Part shown: one piece after another, positions 51,765-62,440 of the stretch
How the letters are laid out: the number at the start of each line of letters is the position of its first letter
How positions within the stretch are numbered: position 1 is the stretch's first letter
DNA from: Paenibacillus sp. NAIST15-1
Lineage (GTDB): Bacteria > Bacillota > Bacilli > Paenibacillales > Paenibacillaceae
DNA length: 64,000 nucleotides
NCBI RefSeq assembly: GCF_001894745.1
Contig: NZ_BBYF01000001.1
Coordinates: forward strand, 1-64,000
Reading direction: 5' to 3'
Notes under the pieces: generated by a model
What the model was told of the DNA's origin: nothing
Databases searched by the model: none
Seen by the model: the letters and a program-made list of their open reading frames with translations, nothing else
Program-made: the position numbers and the translations under genes

Positions 51765-51908
51765 TCATAAGCGGTTTCGCATTACCTTTTCTGGTAAAAT
51801 CATGTTCATTTTTGTAGTCTTCCTATATTTGAAACCTTCTACTCGATGCGAATCCCGAACGCCCCTACGGAATAGTCAGAGAATAAACTTCTTAATTCAT
51901 TTTTTATC

Positions 51909-51936
51909 TTGCAGCTGCCATTATTTAGTGTATGAT
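51909..51936 (+). promoter_or_regulatory. Candidate promoter of the ABC exporter operon
   Basis: TTGCAG (51909-51914) and TATGAT (51931-51936) with a 16-bp spacer, 78 bp before the first ABC gene. The rest of the 390-bp interval between the divergent genes (51624-52013) shows no gene. Confidence 0.45.
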
Positions 51937-52013
51937 AGAAATTATTTCATTCGACGCTTCTTCCTTCGCATGACGTAGAAGCCTCATGTCGTTCACAGAT
52001 TGGAGGTCATCTT

Positions 52014-53759
52014 ATGTCCCAGAACACATCCATATCAATGACTTGGCTGCTTCGGTATCTATATCCGGTAAGGGGCCGGCTGCTGCTGCTGCTGATTATG
52101 CTGCTCGTATCCACTGCATGTCAGCTCATTAATCCTCAGCTTGTGCAGCAATTCATCGATACTGCCGCAGCTCAAGGTGCAATATCCACCCTTCTCACAC
52201 TTGCAGGCATTTATCTGCTCATTGCTGTTTTCACCCAGTTTATTACGGTTGCGATAAGCTATGTTGGCAATGATATCTCATGGCGCGCAACCAATACATT
52301 GCGCGGTGATCTCTTGCGGCATTGCCTCGGATTGGATATGCATTTCCATAACCGCAAGACGCCTGGCGAGATGATCGAGCGAATAGACGGCGATGTAACC
52401 GGCATGTCCAACTTCTTTGCCATGTTCATTGCGCAAGTCATCGGCAGCTTCATCCTGCTCATCGGTATTCTAGGCTACATGTTCACCGTTAATTGGCCGA
52501 TTGCAGCTGTCATGACTATATTTACGCTTCTCTCCATCGGCTCTATGGTATTTATTCGCAACATGGGCGTGAATAGCTCCAAGGACGAACGTTCTGCAAG
52601 CGCCGCCTTATTCGGCTTGATTGAGGAACGAATCGCGGGTATTGAGGATGTGCAAGCGAATGGGGCTGTGCCCTATGTCATGAATCGATTCCATGGTGCG
52701 ATGCGGAAGGTGTTCTTATCCGGCCGCAAAGCTTGGATGCTGCGGGTTATTCCATGGAATAGCACAGTCGTACTCTTTTCGATCGCTGTGACGGTTGTAC
52801 TGTTATTGGGCGTCCATTACTATTTGATCGGTCAAATATCGCTCGGAATGCTGTTTCTCATATTCCAATATACGCAAATGTTGAATACGCCTATTGAGCA
52901 GCTGGGAGATCAAATTCAGGAATTCCAAAAAGCCAAATCCGGCATGCTTCGCGCTCGCGAGCTCCTCTCCCTTCGCAGTGAGATTGAAGATGGAACGAAG
53001 ACGCAGCTGCCAGATGGAGCACTCGGTCTGGAATTCAAGCAGGTTACCTTCGGCTATAACGAAGATAAGGTCGTGCTTCACGACATCACTTTCAACGTTC
53101 AGCCAGGCCAGCGACTGGGCATCATTGGCCGTACGGGAAGCGGCAAGTCCAGCATTAGCCGTCTGCTGCTTCGTCTATACAACATCAACAGCGGAACCAT
53201 TCGAATTGGCGGCGAGGATATTCGCAGCTTGAAGCTGGAGACGCTGTACCGCCGCGTAGGAATGGTGACGCAAGACGTGCAGCTCTTTGACGGAACGCTG
53301 CGCGACAATCTAACCTTATTCGATCCGAATGTATCGGACGAGAGCATCTTGGAGACAACCGCGAGGCTCAGTCTGCGGCAATGGATTGATGGACTGTCTA
53401 ATGGACTCGATACCCATTTGTCCTCGGGGGGTACTTCGCTATCCGCAGGTGAGGCTCAATTGTTCGCCTTGACCCGTGTATTTCTGACGAATCCAAGTAT
53501 TATTGTGCTTGATGAGCCTTCATCACGGCTGGATGCCGCAACAGAAGCAATGCTGCAAGTTGCAGTCGATCAGCTGATGGAACAGTGTACGGGCATTGTC
53601 ATCGCCCATCGCTTGGCAACGCTCGAACAGGTCGATACAATCATGGTGTTACAGCATGGACGAATTGTCGAGTTCGGCTCACGCGAGGAGCTTGCGAGCA
53701 CTCCATCCTCGCACTATGCGAGACTGCTTCGAACGGGAATGGAGGAGGAATTGGCATGA
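52014..53759 (+). CDS. ABC exporter half-transporter, first subunit
   Basis: The 581-residue protein has six N-terminal membrane helices and a C-terminal nucleotide-binding domain with Walker [10 protein letters not shown], signature LSAGEAQ, Walker [13 protein letters not shown] with the catalytic Glu present, and the H-loop His (AHRLATL). It forms a heterodimer with the next protein, which overlaps it by ATGA. GGAGGT precedes the ATG. Confidence 0.9.
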   Translation: MSQNTSISMTWLLRYLYPVRGRLLLLLIMLLVSTACQLINPQLVQQFIDTAAAQGAISTLLTLAGIYLLIAVFTQFITVAISYVGNDISWRATNTLRGDLLRHCLGLDMHFHNRKTPGEMIERIDGDVTGMSNFFAMFIAQVIGSFILLIGILGYMFTVNWPIAAVMTIFTLLSIGSMVFIRNMGVNSSKDERSASAALFGLIEERIAGIEDVQANGAVPYVMNRFHGAMRKVFLSGRKAWMLRVIPWNSTVVLFSIAVTVVLLLGVHYYLIGQISLGMLFLIFQYTQMLNTPIEQLGDQIQEFQKAKSGMLRARELLSLRSEIEDGTKTQLPDGALGLEFKQVTFGYNEDKVVLHDITFNVQPGQRLGIIGRTGSGKSSISRLLLRLYNINSGTIRIGGEDIRSLKLETLYRRVGMVTQDVQLFDGTLRDNLTLFDPNVSDESILETTARLSLRQWIDGLSNGLDTHLSSGGTSLSAGEAQLFALTRVFLTNPSIIVLDEPSSRLDAATEAMLQVAVDQLMEQCTGIVIAHRLATLEQVDTIMVLQHGRIVEFGSREELASTPSSHYARLLRTGMEEELA

Positions 53760-55549
53760 CCGTAACGCGCTTTATCACTCGCTTGTTCCAGTTCCGACCG
53801 ATGCTCTTTCTTGTAAACGGAATCATGTGGGGCATGTTTCACGCAATCCCCCTGCTCGTCGGGCTCGGCATGCAGTGGTTTTTTGATCGCGCCACTTCAC
53901 AATCTCATGATTATATGTGGCTTGCGGTTCCGTTAATTGTTATCGCACTTGTACGCATACTGCGGGTTGGCGTGTTTTTTGCAGCATTCTACCAGTGGGT
54001 CACTTATATCTATCATATCCAAGCAGTACTGCGCACCAACATGCTGGCAGGCATTATGCGTTGGCCGGGACGCCATCTTCCGGCTTCCCCCGGAGATGCT
54101 GCCAGCCGCTTCCGCGACGATGTGAATGAAGTCGTGGATTACGTGGAATCATGGGTCGACTTCTGGGGGCGATTGGCCTTCACCATCGTATCCATCATCA
54201 TTATGGCCAACATCAATTGGCAAATTACCGTAGTTGCAATCCTGCCACTGCTTGCTGTTACCGTGCTGAACAACCTGTCGGGCAATCGTGCACGGCGCTA
54301 TAGTCAGCAGAATCGAGAAGCAACATCGAAGATTACGGGCTTCATCGCAGAGATATTCGGGGCAGTGCAAGCACTGAAGCTTGGGCAGGCTGAACGTCAT
54401 GTGCACCAGCGCTTCGTCAAGTTGAACGAGGATCGTCGTCAAGCTGCCCTTAAGGATACGCTATTTACGCAATGGATGAAGTCGTTGAATCAGCATGTAC
54501 TTACCATCAGCACGGGCGGAATTCTGTTGATGTGCGCAACAGAAATGCAGGCAGGACGGTTCTCTGTAGGAGACTTCGCCCTATTTACCTCCTACCTGAC
54601 GAACTTTGCCTTTAGCATATCCTTGTTCGGCTTTATGGTTTTTCAACATAAGCGCCTGCAAGTATCTCTCGATCGAATGCGCATCTTGTTCCAGCCGGGA
54701 GAAGAGGATCGTGTCGTGGAGCACAGCCAGATTTATCTGGATGAAGATCCCCCGGCACCACCCGTTCGCACCCTTAATGATTCAGAACGGCTGCAATCCT
54801 TGGAGGTCGATCAGGTATCATTCACCTATCCGGATTCTGAACATGGCATTCACGATATTCAATTTCGCGTGAATCGAGGCGAGTTCCTCGTCATTACCGG
54901 TAGGATCGGTTCGGGGAAATCCACGCTGATGCGTACATTGCTTGGTCTGCTGAAAAAATCAGAAGGAACGATACGCTGGAACGGGAAGGAGATTGATCCT
55001 GCATCATTTCTCACCCCGCCCAAAGCAGCCTATACGCCGCAGGTGCCTCGCTTATTCAGCGACCCGCTGCGGGAAAATATCATTATGGGCAGTCATGATC
55101 GAGAGAAAGATGCATTGGAGCACGCCATTCGTCTAGCAGTCATGGAGCGGGATATGGAACAGCTTGAAAATGGTCTTGATACGTATGTAGGGCCTCGCGG
55201 GGTAATGCTCTCCGGCGGACAAATTCAACGGGCGGCAACGGCAAGGATGATGATGACACAATCTGATCTGTATTTGTTTGACGATCTGTCCAGCGCCCTT
55301 GATGTGGAGACCGAGCAGCTGCTCTGGGAGCGATTATTCACCGAGCGTGACGTCACCTGCATTGCCGTGTCGCACCGCCGCGCTGCCTTAAGCAGGGCTG
55401 ATCATATTATCGTAATGAAGGATGGCCGCATCGAGGCAGAAGGGACACTGCATGAGTTGCTCGCAACATGTGCAGAAATGCAGCTGCTCTGGCAAGGCGA
55501 GCAGTCCTCTAAGGAGGAAGTGCCGAAGGAGGAACTGATCAGTTCCTAG
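53756..55549 (+). CDS. ABC exporter half-transporter, second subunit
   Basis: The 597-residue partner has Walker [10 protein letters not shown] and signature LSGGQIQ. Walker B reads [12 protein letters not shown]: the catalytic Glu is replaced by Asp, as in the degenerate site of heterodimeric exporters such as BmrCD or TM287/288. I chose ATG 53756, overlapping the first gene's TGA. The substrate is not predictable; these often export drugs or peptides. Confidence 0.9.
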   Translation: MTVTRFITRLFQFRPMLFLVNGIMWGMFHAIPLLVGLGMQWFFDRATSQSHDYMWLAVPLIVIALVRILRVGVFFAAFYQWVTYIYHIQAVLRTNMLAGIMRWPGRHLPASPGDAASRFRDDVNEVVDYVESWVDFWGRLAFTIVSIIIMANINWQITVVAILPLLAVTVLNNLSGNRARRYSQQNREATSKITGFIAEIFGAVQALKLGQAERHVHQRFVKLNEDRRQAALKDTLFTQWMKSLNQHVLTISTGGILLMCATEMQAGRFSVGDFALFTSYLTNFAFSISLFGFMVFQHKRLQVSLDRMRILFQPGEEDRVVEHSQIYLDEDPPAPPVRTLNDSERLQSLEVDQVSFTYPDSEHGIHDIQFRVNRGEFLVITGRIGSGKSTLMRTLLGLLKKSEGTIRWNGKEIDPASFLTPPKAAYTPQVPRLFSDPLRENIIMGSHDREKDALEHAIRLAVMERDMEQLENGLDTYVGPRGVMLSGGQIQRAATARMMMTQSDLYLFDDLSSALDVETEQLLWERLFTERDVTCIAVSHRRAALSRADHIIVMKDGRIEAEGTLHELLATCAEMQLLWQGEQSSKEEVPKEELISS

Positions 55550-55671
55550 TGGATTGATCATTAGTTACAACTTACTACGTAGTGCTTACTAATGGCTCTA
55601 CCACAACTCATGCTTCATCTGCATAAAGAAACCTAGCAAGAATCCCATGTGAAAAGGAGGATGGCATCTCC

Positions 55672-56415
55672 ATGTCTTGGTTCTCTCCACAGGCAGCAGA
55701 CACGTTCAAGGCATTCTCTTCAGCACATATGGGGGCACTGTTTCTATTTATCGTGACAGTGCTCCTCTTATATCGATGGCGTCATTGGTTTCGACAGGAG
55801 AGACATAACCGATACGGCAGATGCATCCTAATAAGTTTGCTCGTCCTATCAGAAGTAACCTTGAATATATGGTATGTGGCAACAGGGATATTCCGTGCGG
55901 CGGATACACTCCCGTTCGAGCTATGCAGCATCTCCTTATACATGTGTGTGCTCATGCTCCTGTTCCGAAGCAAGAAGATATTCCATATTGTTTATTTTAC
56001 CGGTATCGGGGGAGCACTCCAGGCTCTGCTAACACCAGCTCTGGACTATCCGTTCCCGCATTTCCGATTCGTCCAGTTCTTCATCGCCCATATCGCAATC
56101 ATCCTCGCGGTGCTGTATATGGTCTGGGTAGAAAATGTGCGGCCTACGTGGAAATCAATCGGTTATGCAATGCTGTTCCTTAATGTTCTGCTCGTTGTAG
56201 TTGGGGGTGTCAACTATATAACAGGCGGGAACTACATGTTCTTGGCTCACAAGCCGGAAACTGCTTCCTTAATGGATGTGCTGGGGCCTTACCCGTGGTA
56301 TCTTCTGTCACTCGAGGGCGTTGCACTAGGAATGTTCATTGTCTTGTATCTTCCATTTCTTATCGCAGGGCGACTGCGTACAAGCAGCAGTACGGATAAA
56401 AATCTGCGAGGCTGA
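55672..56415 (+). CDS. YwaF/TIGR02206 family membrane protein
   Basis: The 247-residue protein has six to seven helices and the TIGR02206 pattern (SSAHMGALFLFIVTVLLLY, LPFELCSISLYMCVLMLLF). It is of unknown function. AAAAGGAGG precedes the ATG. It ends in the hairpin that follows. Confidence 0.85.
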   Translation: MSWFSPQAADTFKAFSSAHMGALFLFIVTVLLLYRWRHWFRQERHNRYGRCILISLLVLSEVTLNIWYVATGIFRAADTLPFELCSISLYMCVLMLLFRSKKIFHIVYFTGIGGALQALLTPALDYPFPHFRFVQFFIAHIAIILAVLYMVWVENVRPTWKSIGYAMLFLNVLLVVVGGVNYITGGNYMFLAHKPETASLMDVLGPYPWYLLSLEGVALGMFIVLYLPFLIAGRLRTSSSTDKNLRG

Positions 56416-56468
56416 TTCAGAGTGCCTATTGGAGCAGCAGCCGTTGCGAAATGATCATGCATATCAAA

Positions 56469-56500
56469 AAAAGGACTGTGCCTCCGCACAATCCTTTCTC
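56469..56500 (+). terminator. Terminator of the YwaF-type gene
   Basis: AAGGACTGTGC pairs with GCACAATCCTT with one mismatch, followed by a T-rich stretch. Confidence 0.8.
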
Positions 56501-56540
56501 TTATTTTCATCGTAATCATCATATTCATCGCTATGATAGA

Positions 56541-56569
56541 TTACAATTTATTCCTCTAGCTTGTATAAT
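56541..56569 (+). promoter_or_regulatory. Promoter of toxin module 2
   Basis: TTACAA (56541-56546) and TATAAT (56564-56569) with a 17-bp spacer. The segment ATTACAATTTATTCCTC recurs identically at 35469-35485 in the first module. Confidence 0.7.
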
Positions 56570-56624
56570 AGAAATGTACAACACACCTTGAGTGGTTGGC
56601 TCCCTCCGGAAAGGAGGTGAGTCT

Positions 56625-56708
56625 ATGAACTTCTCCTTCTCCAATGTTATCATGTTCGCTACGTTTCTCGTCGCGCTACTGACGTACATGGATAGAAAAA
56701 AGAAGTAA
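56625..56708 (+). CDS. Holin-like type I toxin, module 2
   Basis: The 27-codon frame starts with ATG at 56625. The product is MNFSFSNVIMFATFLVALLT, then YMDRKKK: one hydrophobic helix and a basic KKK end like module 1. The ribosome site GGAGG (56613-56617) can pair with CCTCC (56603-56607), so it may be hidden in the mRNA. The stop codon is within the hairpin AGAAGTAACC / GGTTACTTCT (56701-56740). Toxicity is inferred by resemblance to TxpA/BsrG-type peptides. Confidence 0.65.
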   Translation: MNFSFSNVIMFATFLVALLTYMDRKKK

Positions 56709-56837
56709 CCACTCATGGTTAGCCGCCGTGGGTTACTTCTCTATAGCTTTATGAAATTTATGGAGGGGAAAATCCACTCAAGATGTTTGTACTGGGAACG
56801 GATGGCAGTCCGTTCCTTATTTATTGTATCGCTCTTA
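56702..56837 (-). ncRNA. Candidate antisense antitoxin RNA, module 2
   Basis: From the minus-strand promoter at 56844-56871 an RNA of about 135 nt would run toward the toxin gene, with a GGAACGGACTG/CCGTTCC-type hairpin near its 5' end, and stop at the shared hairpin followed by T6. It overlaps the toxin mRNA 3' end. Prediction only. Confidence 0.58.
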
Positions 56838-56843
56838 TTACAT

Positions 56844-56871
56844 ATTATACCTGATTGCCGCCACTAATCAA
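56844..56871 (-). promoter_or_regulatory. Promoter of antitoxin RNA 2
   Basis: TTGATT (56866-56871) and TATAAT (56844-56849) with a 16-bp spacer on the minus strand. Confidence 0.65.
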
Positions 56872-56908
56872 TTGAAATAAACTACTAATTTCAAGTTTCC
56901 AGCTACTC

Positions 56909-57814
56909 TTATACAGACATATGCTCCTGTATCCGACGCTTCTCGCGTACTTCCTCCATCGTCTCCATAAAGCGGCGTTCCGCTTCCCCCATATACGTAT
57001 CACTGCGGCGAATATAGACAACGGATACCATATTGAACGGTTTCGGTATGGTGAAAACTTGCAGCTCGCCTTCTTTCTCTAGACGTCTTACTGCGGCCCG
57101 AGGGACAACTGTTATGCCGAGCCCAGCTACAACCGTTCCGATAATCGTCTCTAGTGTCCCGAATTCCATCACCTTCGTTGGCGAAATTCCCTCGAGCTGC
57201 ATCCACTGCTCCAGCTTCGCTCGATATCCGCAGCCTTTGCGGAAGACAAGCAGCGGGCGGTGCAGCAATTCCCGCACATGGAATAACGGCTGCTTCCCGT
57301 CTACGGCACTTTTGCCGCATACGAGCACCAATTCCTCATCGAACACTGGGTACTGTTCTACGTTCGATACCGTTACCGGACCGGATACGAATGCCCCATC
57401 CAGCTTGTATTCCAGCACTTCTTCCGTCAGCTTGTCCGTTACCCCCGCCATAAGCGACAGGTCAACCTTCGAATATTTCTGATAGAACAGACTTAATATA
57501 TCAGGCAGTCCGACGACCGTCTCTACTGAACCGATCAGCAGGCTGCCAACAGGATCTTCACTGTCTTGGAACGCCTTCCTCATTTCACTCATGAGCATGG
57601 ACATCCGCTCTGCATAATAGAGCAGCTTGCGGCCTTCCGCATTCAAGGTCATGCCCCTGCGATGGCGATGAAACAGCGGATGCCCAACCTCCTGCTCCAA
57701 TGCACGGATGCGGGCCGTTACGTTCGACTGCACATACCCCATCTCTTCAGCCGCACGGCTGACACTTCCATGCTCGACGACGGACATGAAAATATGAATG
57801 TCACTCAAGTCCAT
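56909..57814 (-). CDS. LysR family transcriptional regulator
   Basis: The 301-residue protein has a LysR helix-turn-helix (FMSVVEHGSVSRAAEEMGYV, then QSNVTARIRALEQ) and a two-lobed effector domain. I chose ATG 57814 behind AAGGAG. It is divergent from the EamA exporter across 203 bp, the usual arrangement for a LysR regulator and its target, so it probably controls that exporter in response to the exported compound. Confidence 0.92.
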   Translation of the reverse strand: MDLSDIHIFMSVVEHGSVSRAAEEMGYVQSNVTARIRALEQEVGHPLFHRHRRGMTLNAEGRKLLYYAERMSMLMSEMRKAFQDSEDPVGSLLIGSVETVVGLPDILSLFYQKYSKVDLSLMAGVTDKLTEEVLEYKLDGAFVSGPVTVSNVEQYPVFDEELVLVCGKSAVDGKQPLFHVRELLHRPLLVFRKGCGYRAKLEQWMQLEGISPTKVMEFGTLETIIGTVVAGLGITVVPRAAVRRLEKEGELQVFTIPKPFNMVSVVYIRRSDTYMGEAERRFMETMEEVREKRRIQEHMSV

Positions 57815-58017
57815 CCTAATTTCTCCTTCACACTCTATGTTAGATATCATTATTAGTGATATCTTAAATCACTTTCAATTATTTTACAAGATATCAGAAA
57901 AGTCATAATATGAATTTCAGTTGTTATCGAACGTTACTATAAACGGAATTGTTAAGCAATCTCTATTACAGATACAGATAACGCTTGGCATCGTGTGGAG
58001 TGGGAGTGAGTGGCATC

Positions 58018-59022
58018 ATGAGTAAGAAACATTTTTGGCAGGGAGCTATGTTTTGCCTCTTTGCAGCAGTAGCATGGGGAGCAATGTTCCCGATTGCCGA
58101 GAGCGCGCTGCATCATATCGATCCGTTCTGGTTCTCCGGAATTCGATACAGTATCGTCGGCCTATTACTAGCTGCACTGTTATTGTTCAAGGAAGGCAAG
58201 GCAGCATTCAATACAAAGGGACAAACCTTCAAAATATGGCTGCTAGGTCTGTTCGGGTTCACTATTTATAACTTCGGCGTATTCTGGGGACAACAGCAGC
58301 TCGGCAAATCAGGAGTTCTGCTCGCCTCCATCATGGAATCGTTCATGCCGATGCTGGCTGTACTGTTCGTATGGCTCGTAACGCGCAAAATGCCAAAGAT
58401 GTCAACACTTGCTTGTGTGATCACCGCATTTATTGGAGTTGTCTTCGTCGTGACGAAAGGAGATCTACACTCCCTTGCAAATGGGGGACTGAAGCTGCTT
58501 CCACTCTTGTCTGTATTTGCAGGGATTACAGGGTGGGTCATATACACCGTTAGCAGCGGACAGTTCGCTGGATGGTCTGCACTTCGTTTCTCTACCTTGA
58601 GCTCGCTGTACGGCGGATTTACAACACTGGCCATCGTTCTCATCATGACTGCTCTAGGCATCGTCGATGCTCCATCTGTGAGCACGGTTGTATCGATTGC
58701 TCCGGAGATGAGCTTCATGATTCTCGTAGCCGGACTGCTCGCCTTGCTGAGCTGGATTCAAGGGGTTCAATTGTTGAAGCCGATTAATGGCATGCTGTTC
58801 ATTAACTTCGTGCCTGCAACGACGTTCATTATCTCCGTCATACAGGGTTATGAGGTATCTTCTGCAGAGTGGTTCGGCACACTGCTTATCGTCAGCGCTC
58901 TAATCGTGAATAATCTGTTGAGCCGCCGTGCATCGGAAGAGGCGGAGACTAAGACAGCCAAATCAACAGCCGAAGTGCGAAGCCGTCTTCCGAAGAAGCG
59001 TTCCCATGCACCAACTGGTTAA
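58018..59022 (+). CDS. EamA family DMT transporter
   Basis: The 334-residue protein has ten helices in two EamA repeats (FCLFAAVAWGAMFPIAESAL at the start, VFAGITGWVIYTVSSGQFAG at the second repeat). It should export an amino acid or metabolite. I chose ATG 58018. The C-terminal tail is basic. Convergent with pepA beyond it. Confidence 0.9.
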   Translation: MSKKHFWQGAMFCLFAAVAWGAMFPIAESALHHIDPFWFSGIRYSIVGLLLAALLLFKEGKAAFNTKGQTFKIWLLGLFGFTIYNFGVFWGQQQLGKSGVLLASIMESFMPMLAVLFVWLVTRKMPKMSTLACVITAFIGVVFVVTKGDLHSLANGGLKLLPLLSVFAGITGWVIYTVSSGQFAGWSALRFSTLSSLYGGFTTLAIVLIMTALGIVDAPSVSTVVSIAPEMSFMILVAGLLALLSWIQGVQLLKPINGMLFINFVPATTFIISVIQGYEVSSAEWFGTLLIVSALIVNNLLSRRASEEAETKTAKSTAEVRSRLPKKRSHAPTG

Positions 59023-59065
59023 TCCATTCATTTGCACGAACTAACGTAGGCCCCGAACGAATAAA

Positions 59066-59093
59066 AAGGTGTACCGCGCAAGCGGTACACCTT
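59066..59093 (-). terminator. Terminator of pepA (possibly bidirectional)
   Basis: A perfect 12-bp stem, AAGGTGTACCGC / GCGGTACACCTT, with a GCAA loop and A-rich/T-rich flanks, lies between convergent genes. Confidence 0.93.
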
Positions 59094-59113
59094 CAAATAA
59101 CAGTAATTGTAAA

Positions 59114-60619
59114 TTACGACAGAATTGTCTCTGCAATTGTCCGAACCATAACTCCAGTTCCGCCCTTCGGATCAACGCCACGGCTGGATGCGAGGAATGC
59201 AGTCCCTGCAATATCCAAGTGAATCCAAGGCAATTCGTCAGCGAATGTTCCGACGAACAAGCCAGCTGTAATCGTTCCTGCTCCACCTGGAATAGCATTG
59301 CGCAGATCCGCAACGTCGCTCTTCAGCATATCCCAATACTCTTGATTGGAAGGAAGCTGCCATACGAGTTCATTTGTACGGGATGCAGCCGCTTTGAACG
59401 TATCGTAGAAGGCATCATCATTCGTTACAACACCTGTTGTAATCGAACCGAGCGCGACCCCGACAGCACCAGTCAACGTTGCTGCATCGATCAGCCTGCT
59501 TGCGCCAAGCTCCTTCGCATACGTCATGCCGTCAGCCAATACAAGGCGTCCTTCCGCATCTGTGTTGAGCACTTCAATGGTACGTCCGCTGTAGGATGTA
59601 ATCACATCACCTGGCTTCAACGCATTGCCAGCAGGCATATTTTCTGCCGAAGCAATCACGCAGATCACGTTCTTCTGTGGACGAAGGCGTCCAATTACGG
59701 ACATCGTGCCGAGCATTGCAGCTGCGCCGCCCATATCACAGATCATTTCATCCATTTTCGCAGAAGGCTTCAAGGAAATACCGCCTGTATCGAACGTAAT
59801 TCCCTTGCCGACGATGCCATATACATCTGTCCACTCGTCCGTGCCTTGGTATTTCAGAACAATCATGCGTGGAGGATTCACGCTGCCCTTGCCAACGCCG
59901 AGCAGACCTCCCATGCCCTTCTCTTCGATCTGCTTCTCATCGAGCACGTGTGCTTCGAAGCCGAACTGTTCAGCCAGTTCTAACGCTTGTTCTGCGAGTG
60001 TGCTAGGAACAAGCACGTTCCCTGGCAAGTTCGTCAGGTCACGCGCATACGTTGTACCGAGCGCATAAGCTTGTCCCGTCTTAATGCCTTCGTTCCATGC
60101 TTCTGTCGCCAGTTCCGCTGCGTACAGGTTCAGGGATGCAAAGGTATGAGCTGGCTTCGCATCTTTCTTATAGGTAACGCGCTGATAAGCTCCCAAGAGG
60201 AAGCCTTCCACCATCATATGTGCGAACGATTGCGCTGCTGCCGCATCAGCCTGTACAAGCTGTTCCGGTACGATAACCGCTACACGGCTCAGGCGATGCT
60301 TCACCGCTACACGAGCAGCCTCAGCAAGGCTAAGACGTACTTGCTTCTCTGTCAGCGCTTCTTCCTTGCGTCCTACTGCAATCAGAACAGGAGTCTTCTC
60401 TTCTCCTGTAGCTACTACATAAGTCTTGCAGCAATCTGCCTCGAACAATCCGCTACGAACCGCTGCCGCACAGGCTTCGGCCCCTGGGAATCCAGATGCA
60501 TTCTCGAATTCAGCTTTTGTACCAATGACTACAACAGCGTCTGCCTCAATCTGAGCAGATGCAAGTGCTTGAGCTTGAATTTGTACATCATTCATCCATG
60601 TTGCATTTGCTAGTTTCAT
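59114..60619 (-). CDS. pepA: Leucyl aminopeptidase
   Basis: The 501-residue M17 peptidase has the metal-site segments GKGITFDTGG and NTDAEGRLVLADG in the C-terminal half, with an N-terminal macro-like domain. It removes N-terminal residues with two metal ions as a hexamer. I chose ATG 60619 behind AAAGGA; an in-frame extension of 32 codons lacks a ribosome site. Confidence 0.95.
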   Translation of the reverse strand: MKLANATWMNDVQIQAQALASAQIEADAVVVIGTKAEFENASGFPGAEACAAAVRSGLFEADCCKTYVVATGEEKTPVLIAVGRKEEALTEKQVRLSLAEAARVAVKHRLSRVAVIVPEQLVQADAAAAQSFAHMMVEGFLLGAYQRVTYKKDAKPAHTFASLNLYAAELATEAWNEGIKTGQAYALGTTYARDLTNLPGNVLVPSTLAEQALELAEQFGFEAHVLDEKQIEEKGMGGLLGVGKGSVNPPRMIVLKYQGTDEWTDVYGIVGKGITFDTGGISLKPSAKMDEMICDMGGAAAMLGTMSVIGRLRPQKNVICVIASAENMPAGNALKPGDVITSYSGRTIEVLNTDAEGRLVLADGMTYAKELGASRLIDAATLTGAVGVALGSITTGVVTNDDAFYDTFKAAASRTNELVWQLPSNQEYWDMLKSDVADLRNAIPGGAGTITAGLFVGTFADELPWIHLDIAGTAFLASSRGVDPKGGTGVMVRTIAETILS

Positions 60620-60752
60620 AATGTGATCATTCCTTTGTATTAAAAAATGATGAATGCCAATGTCTCCCTTATTGTACCACAACCCTGATCGTTGTGGCTT
60701 CATAACGGCAGACATCGGCTGCGTTGGTGAGGCTTCTTGCCCTTACAAGTAT

Positions 60753-62174
60753 TTATGCGAGCGGCAATCGAATCGTAAACAGCGTCCATTCTCCCTCTTG
60801 GCTGTCTACCTCAATTAACCCGCCGTGATTTTTAATAATTCGATAACTGACAGACAACCCGAGTCCAGTACCATCGGCCTTCGTTGTGAAGAATGGATCG
60901 AATAAGCGCTCCATCGTCTTCAGGGACATCCCTCTTCCGTTGTCCCGAATATGTATCTTCGCGAACCGATCGTCCCGCTCCGTCACGATGCGGATATGCC
61001 CTTTCCGTACAGCGGCCACATCATCAATCGCGTCAATCGCATTGCGTATCATATTCAATATAACCTGCTTAATCTGCTTCACATCAATGGATACAAATAA
61101 TGAGCCCGAAGCGGAGTTGTCGACTAATTCAATCTCGCAGCCTTTCATAACAGCATCGCTTTCGGTCAGGAGAACAACCTCTCGTAGAAGGGATGAGACA
61201 GGAACTTCTGAGGTCATAGGAGCTGATGGTTTGGAGGAATTCAGAAATTCAAAGATGATATCATTGGCACGATCAATTTCTGCAAGAATAATCTTCGCGT
61301 ACTCTTCCTTGCCAAGCTGCATCAGATGCGGCCTGAGCAATTGAATGAAGCCGCGAATCGAGGTTAATGGGTTGCGTATTTCATGCGCAATAGCTGCGGC
61401 GATTTTACCAAGAATAGCGAGCTTGTCATTTTGATATGCCGTTTGTTCGATGCGCTTGAAGTCAGATACATCTTTAATGCTAAATAAATAATCGCCATCC
61501 ATCTGATCCCCGTAGGTGACGGTGACAAGATAATGTCGGTCCAGACGATCGGAGAATTCGTGATAGCGCTTTCTTTGGAGGATAGTATCTTTATAGAGAC
61601 GGAGGAGCATTTTGCGCTTGTCCCTTTTGAGTAAAGGATGAAAAAGCATTTCACGCAAGGAACAACCTACAAGTGCTTTGCGTGGTACATCCAACAGCTT
61701 GGCGGTCTCCACATTAATGAAAGACAGTACGCCGCTGCAGTCAAATAATACGATTCCGCTATCCATATGCTGAAGCACGTTCTCGTATTTGTCACGAACG
61801 CTCTTGGTGGAAAATAAAGCTTGTGCGGACTGAATCCAAGGCTCACGTATCGGGTTCAGCGCCACTGCAATCCCCTCCTTGCCTCTCTCTTCTGTCTTTA
61901 TAGCTATCATCCACTCTAAGAAATATAGGAACGAACGATGAAATGCCTTAACCCCATCATTCCAGTCAACATGGGCCAGAACAGTAAACATTGCATCCTC
62001 GTGCAAGCTAAGAAGATCCTGCTGCAGCTCCAGTGAATGTAGCTCCATGGCTAATTCCCTCGCCACATGCAGTTCCTTCTCGTCCCCGTTCATGATATAA
62101 TTCCACAGCCCTCTACAATATCTTTGAATCCACTCATTCTCACTTCGCACTTGATGCTTGCAGTCCGTGGTCAA
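60753..62174 (-). CDS. Cytosolic PAS sensor histidine kinase
   Basis: The 473-residue kinase has no membrane segment. A helical N-terminal module (WIQRYCRGLWNYIMNGDEKE onward) is followed by a PAS domain at about 134-235 (MDSGIVLFDCSGVLSFIN), HisKA with AHEIRNPLTSIRGFIQLL (His near 264) and HATPase with N box, DNGRGM and TGLGLSVSYRII. It resembles KinA-type or NtrB-like kinases. No response regulator adjoins it, so it may feed a phosphorelay such as sporulation. The start is TTG 62174 behind GAGGTG. Confidence 0.9.
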   Translation of the reverse strand: MTTDCKHQVRSENEWIQRYCRGLWNYIMNGDEKELHVARELAMELHSLELQQDLLSLHEDAMFTVLAHVDWNDGVKAFHRSFLYFLEWMIAIKTEERGKEGIAVALNPIREPWIQSAQALFSTKSVRDKYENVLQHMDSGIVLFDCSGVLSFINVETAKLLDVPRKALVGCSLREMLFHPLLKRDKRKMLLRLYKDTILQRKRYHEFSDRLDRHYLVTVTYGDQMDGDYLFSIKDVSDFKRIEQTAYQNDKLAILGKIAAAIAHEIRNPLTSIRGFIQLLRPHLMQLGKEEYAKIILAEIDRANDIIFEFLNSSKPSAPMTSEVPVSSLLREVVLLTESDAVMKGCEIELVDNSASGSLFVSIDVKQIKQVILNMIRNAIDAIDDVAAVRKGHIRIVTERDDRFAKIHIRDNGRGMSLKTMERLFDPFFTTKADGTGLGLSVSYRIIKNHGGLIEVDSQEGEWTLFTIRLPLA

Positions 62175-62440
62175 TGTGGCTCACCTCATTTGTACGGTAA
62201 CCGTATCCAGGTTCGTCCCAACAGCTTCATCATAGTAAACTTTTGGCAAAATCGTCAACACTAGATAATGTCGAAAATGGACAAATAAGCTCATTTCCCT
62301 TAAAAGTAAGCTAAAAGCCCATCTCATTGCACGACAAAGAGGCGCCATGCGCCTATCGCCCTACGATGAACGCGCCTCGGAGCACGCTGTTTGACGATCG
62401 GCTGCCGCCTCTTCCTCTTATCCTATATGACAGACAGCTT

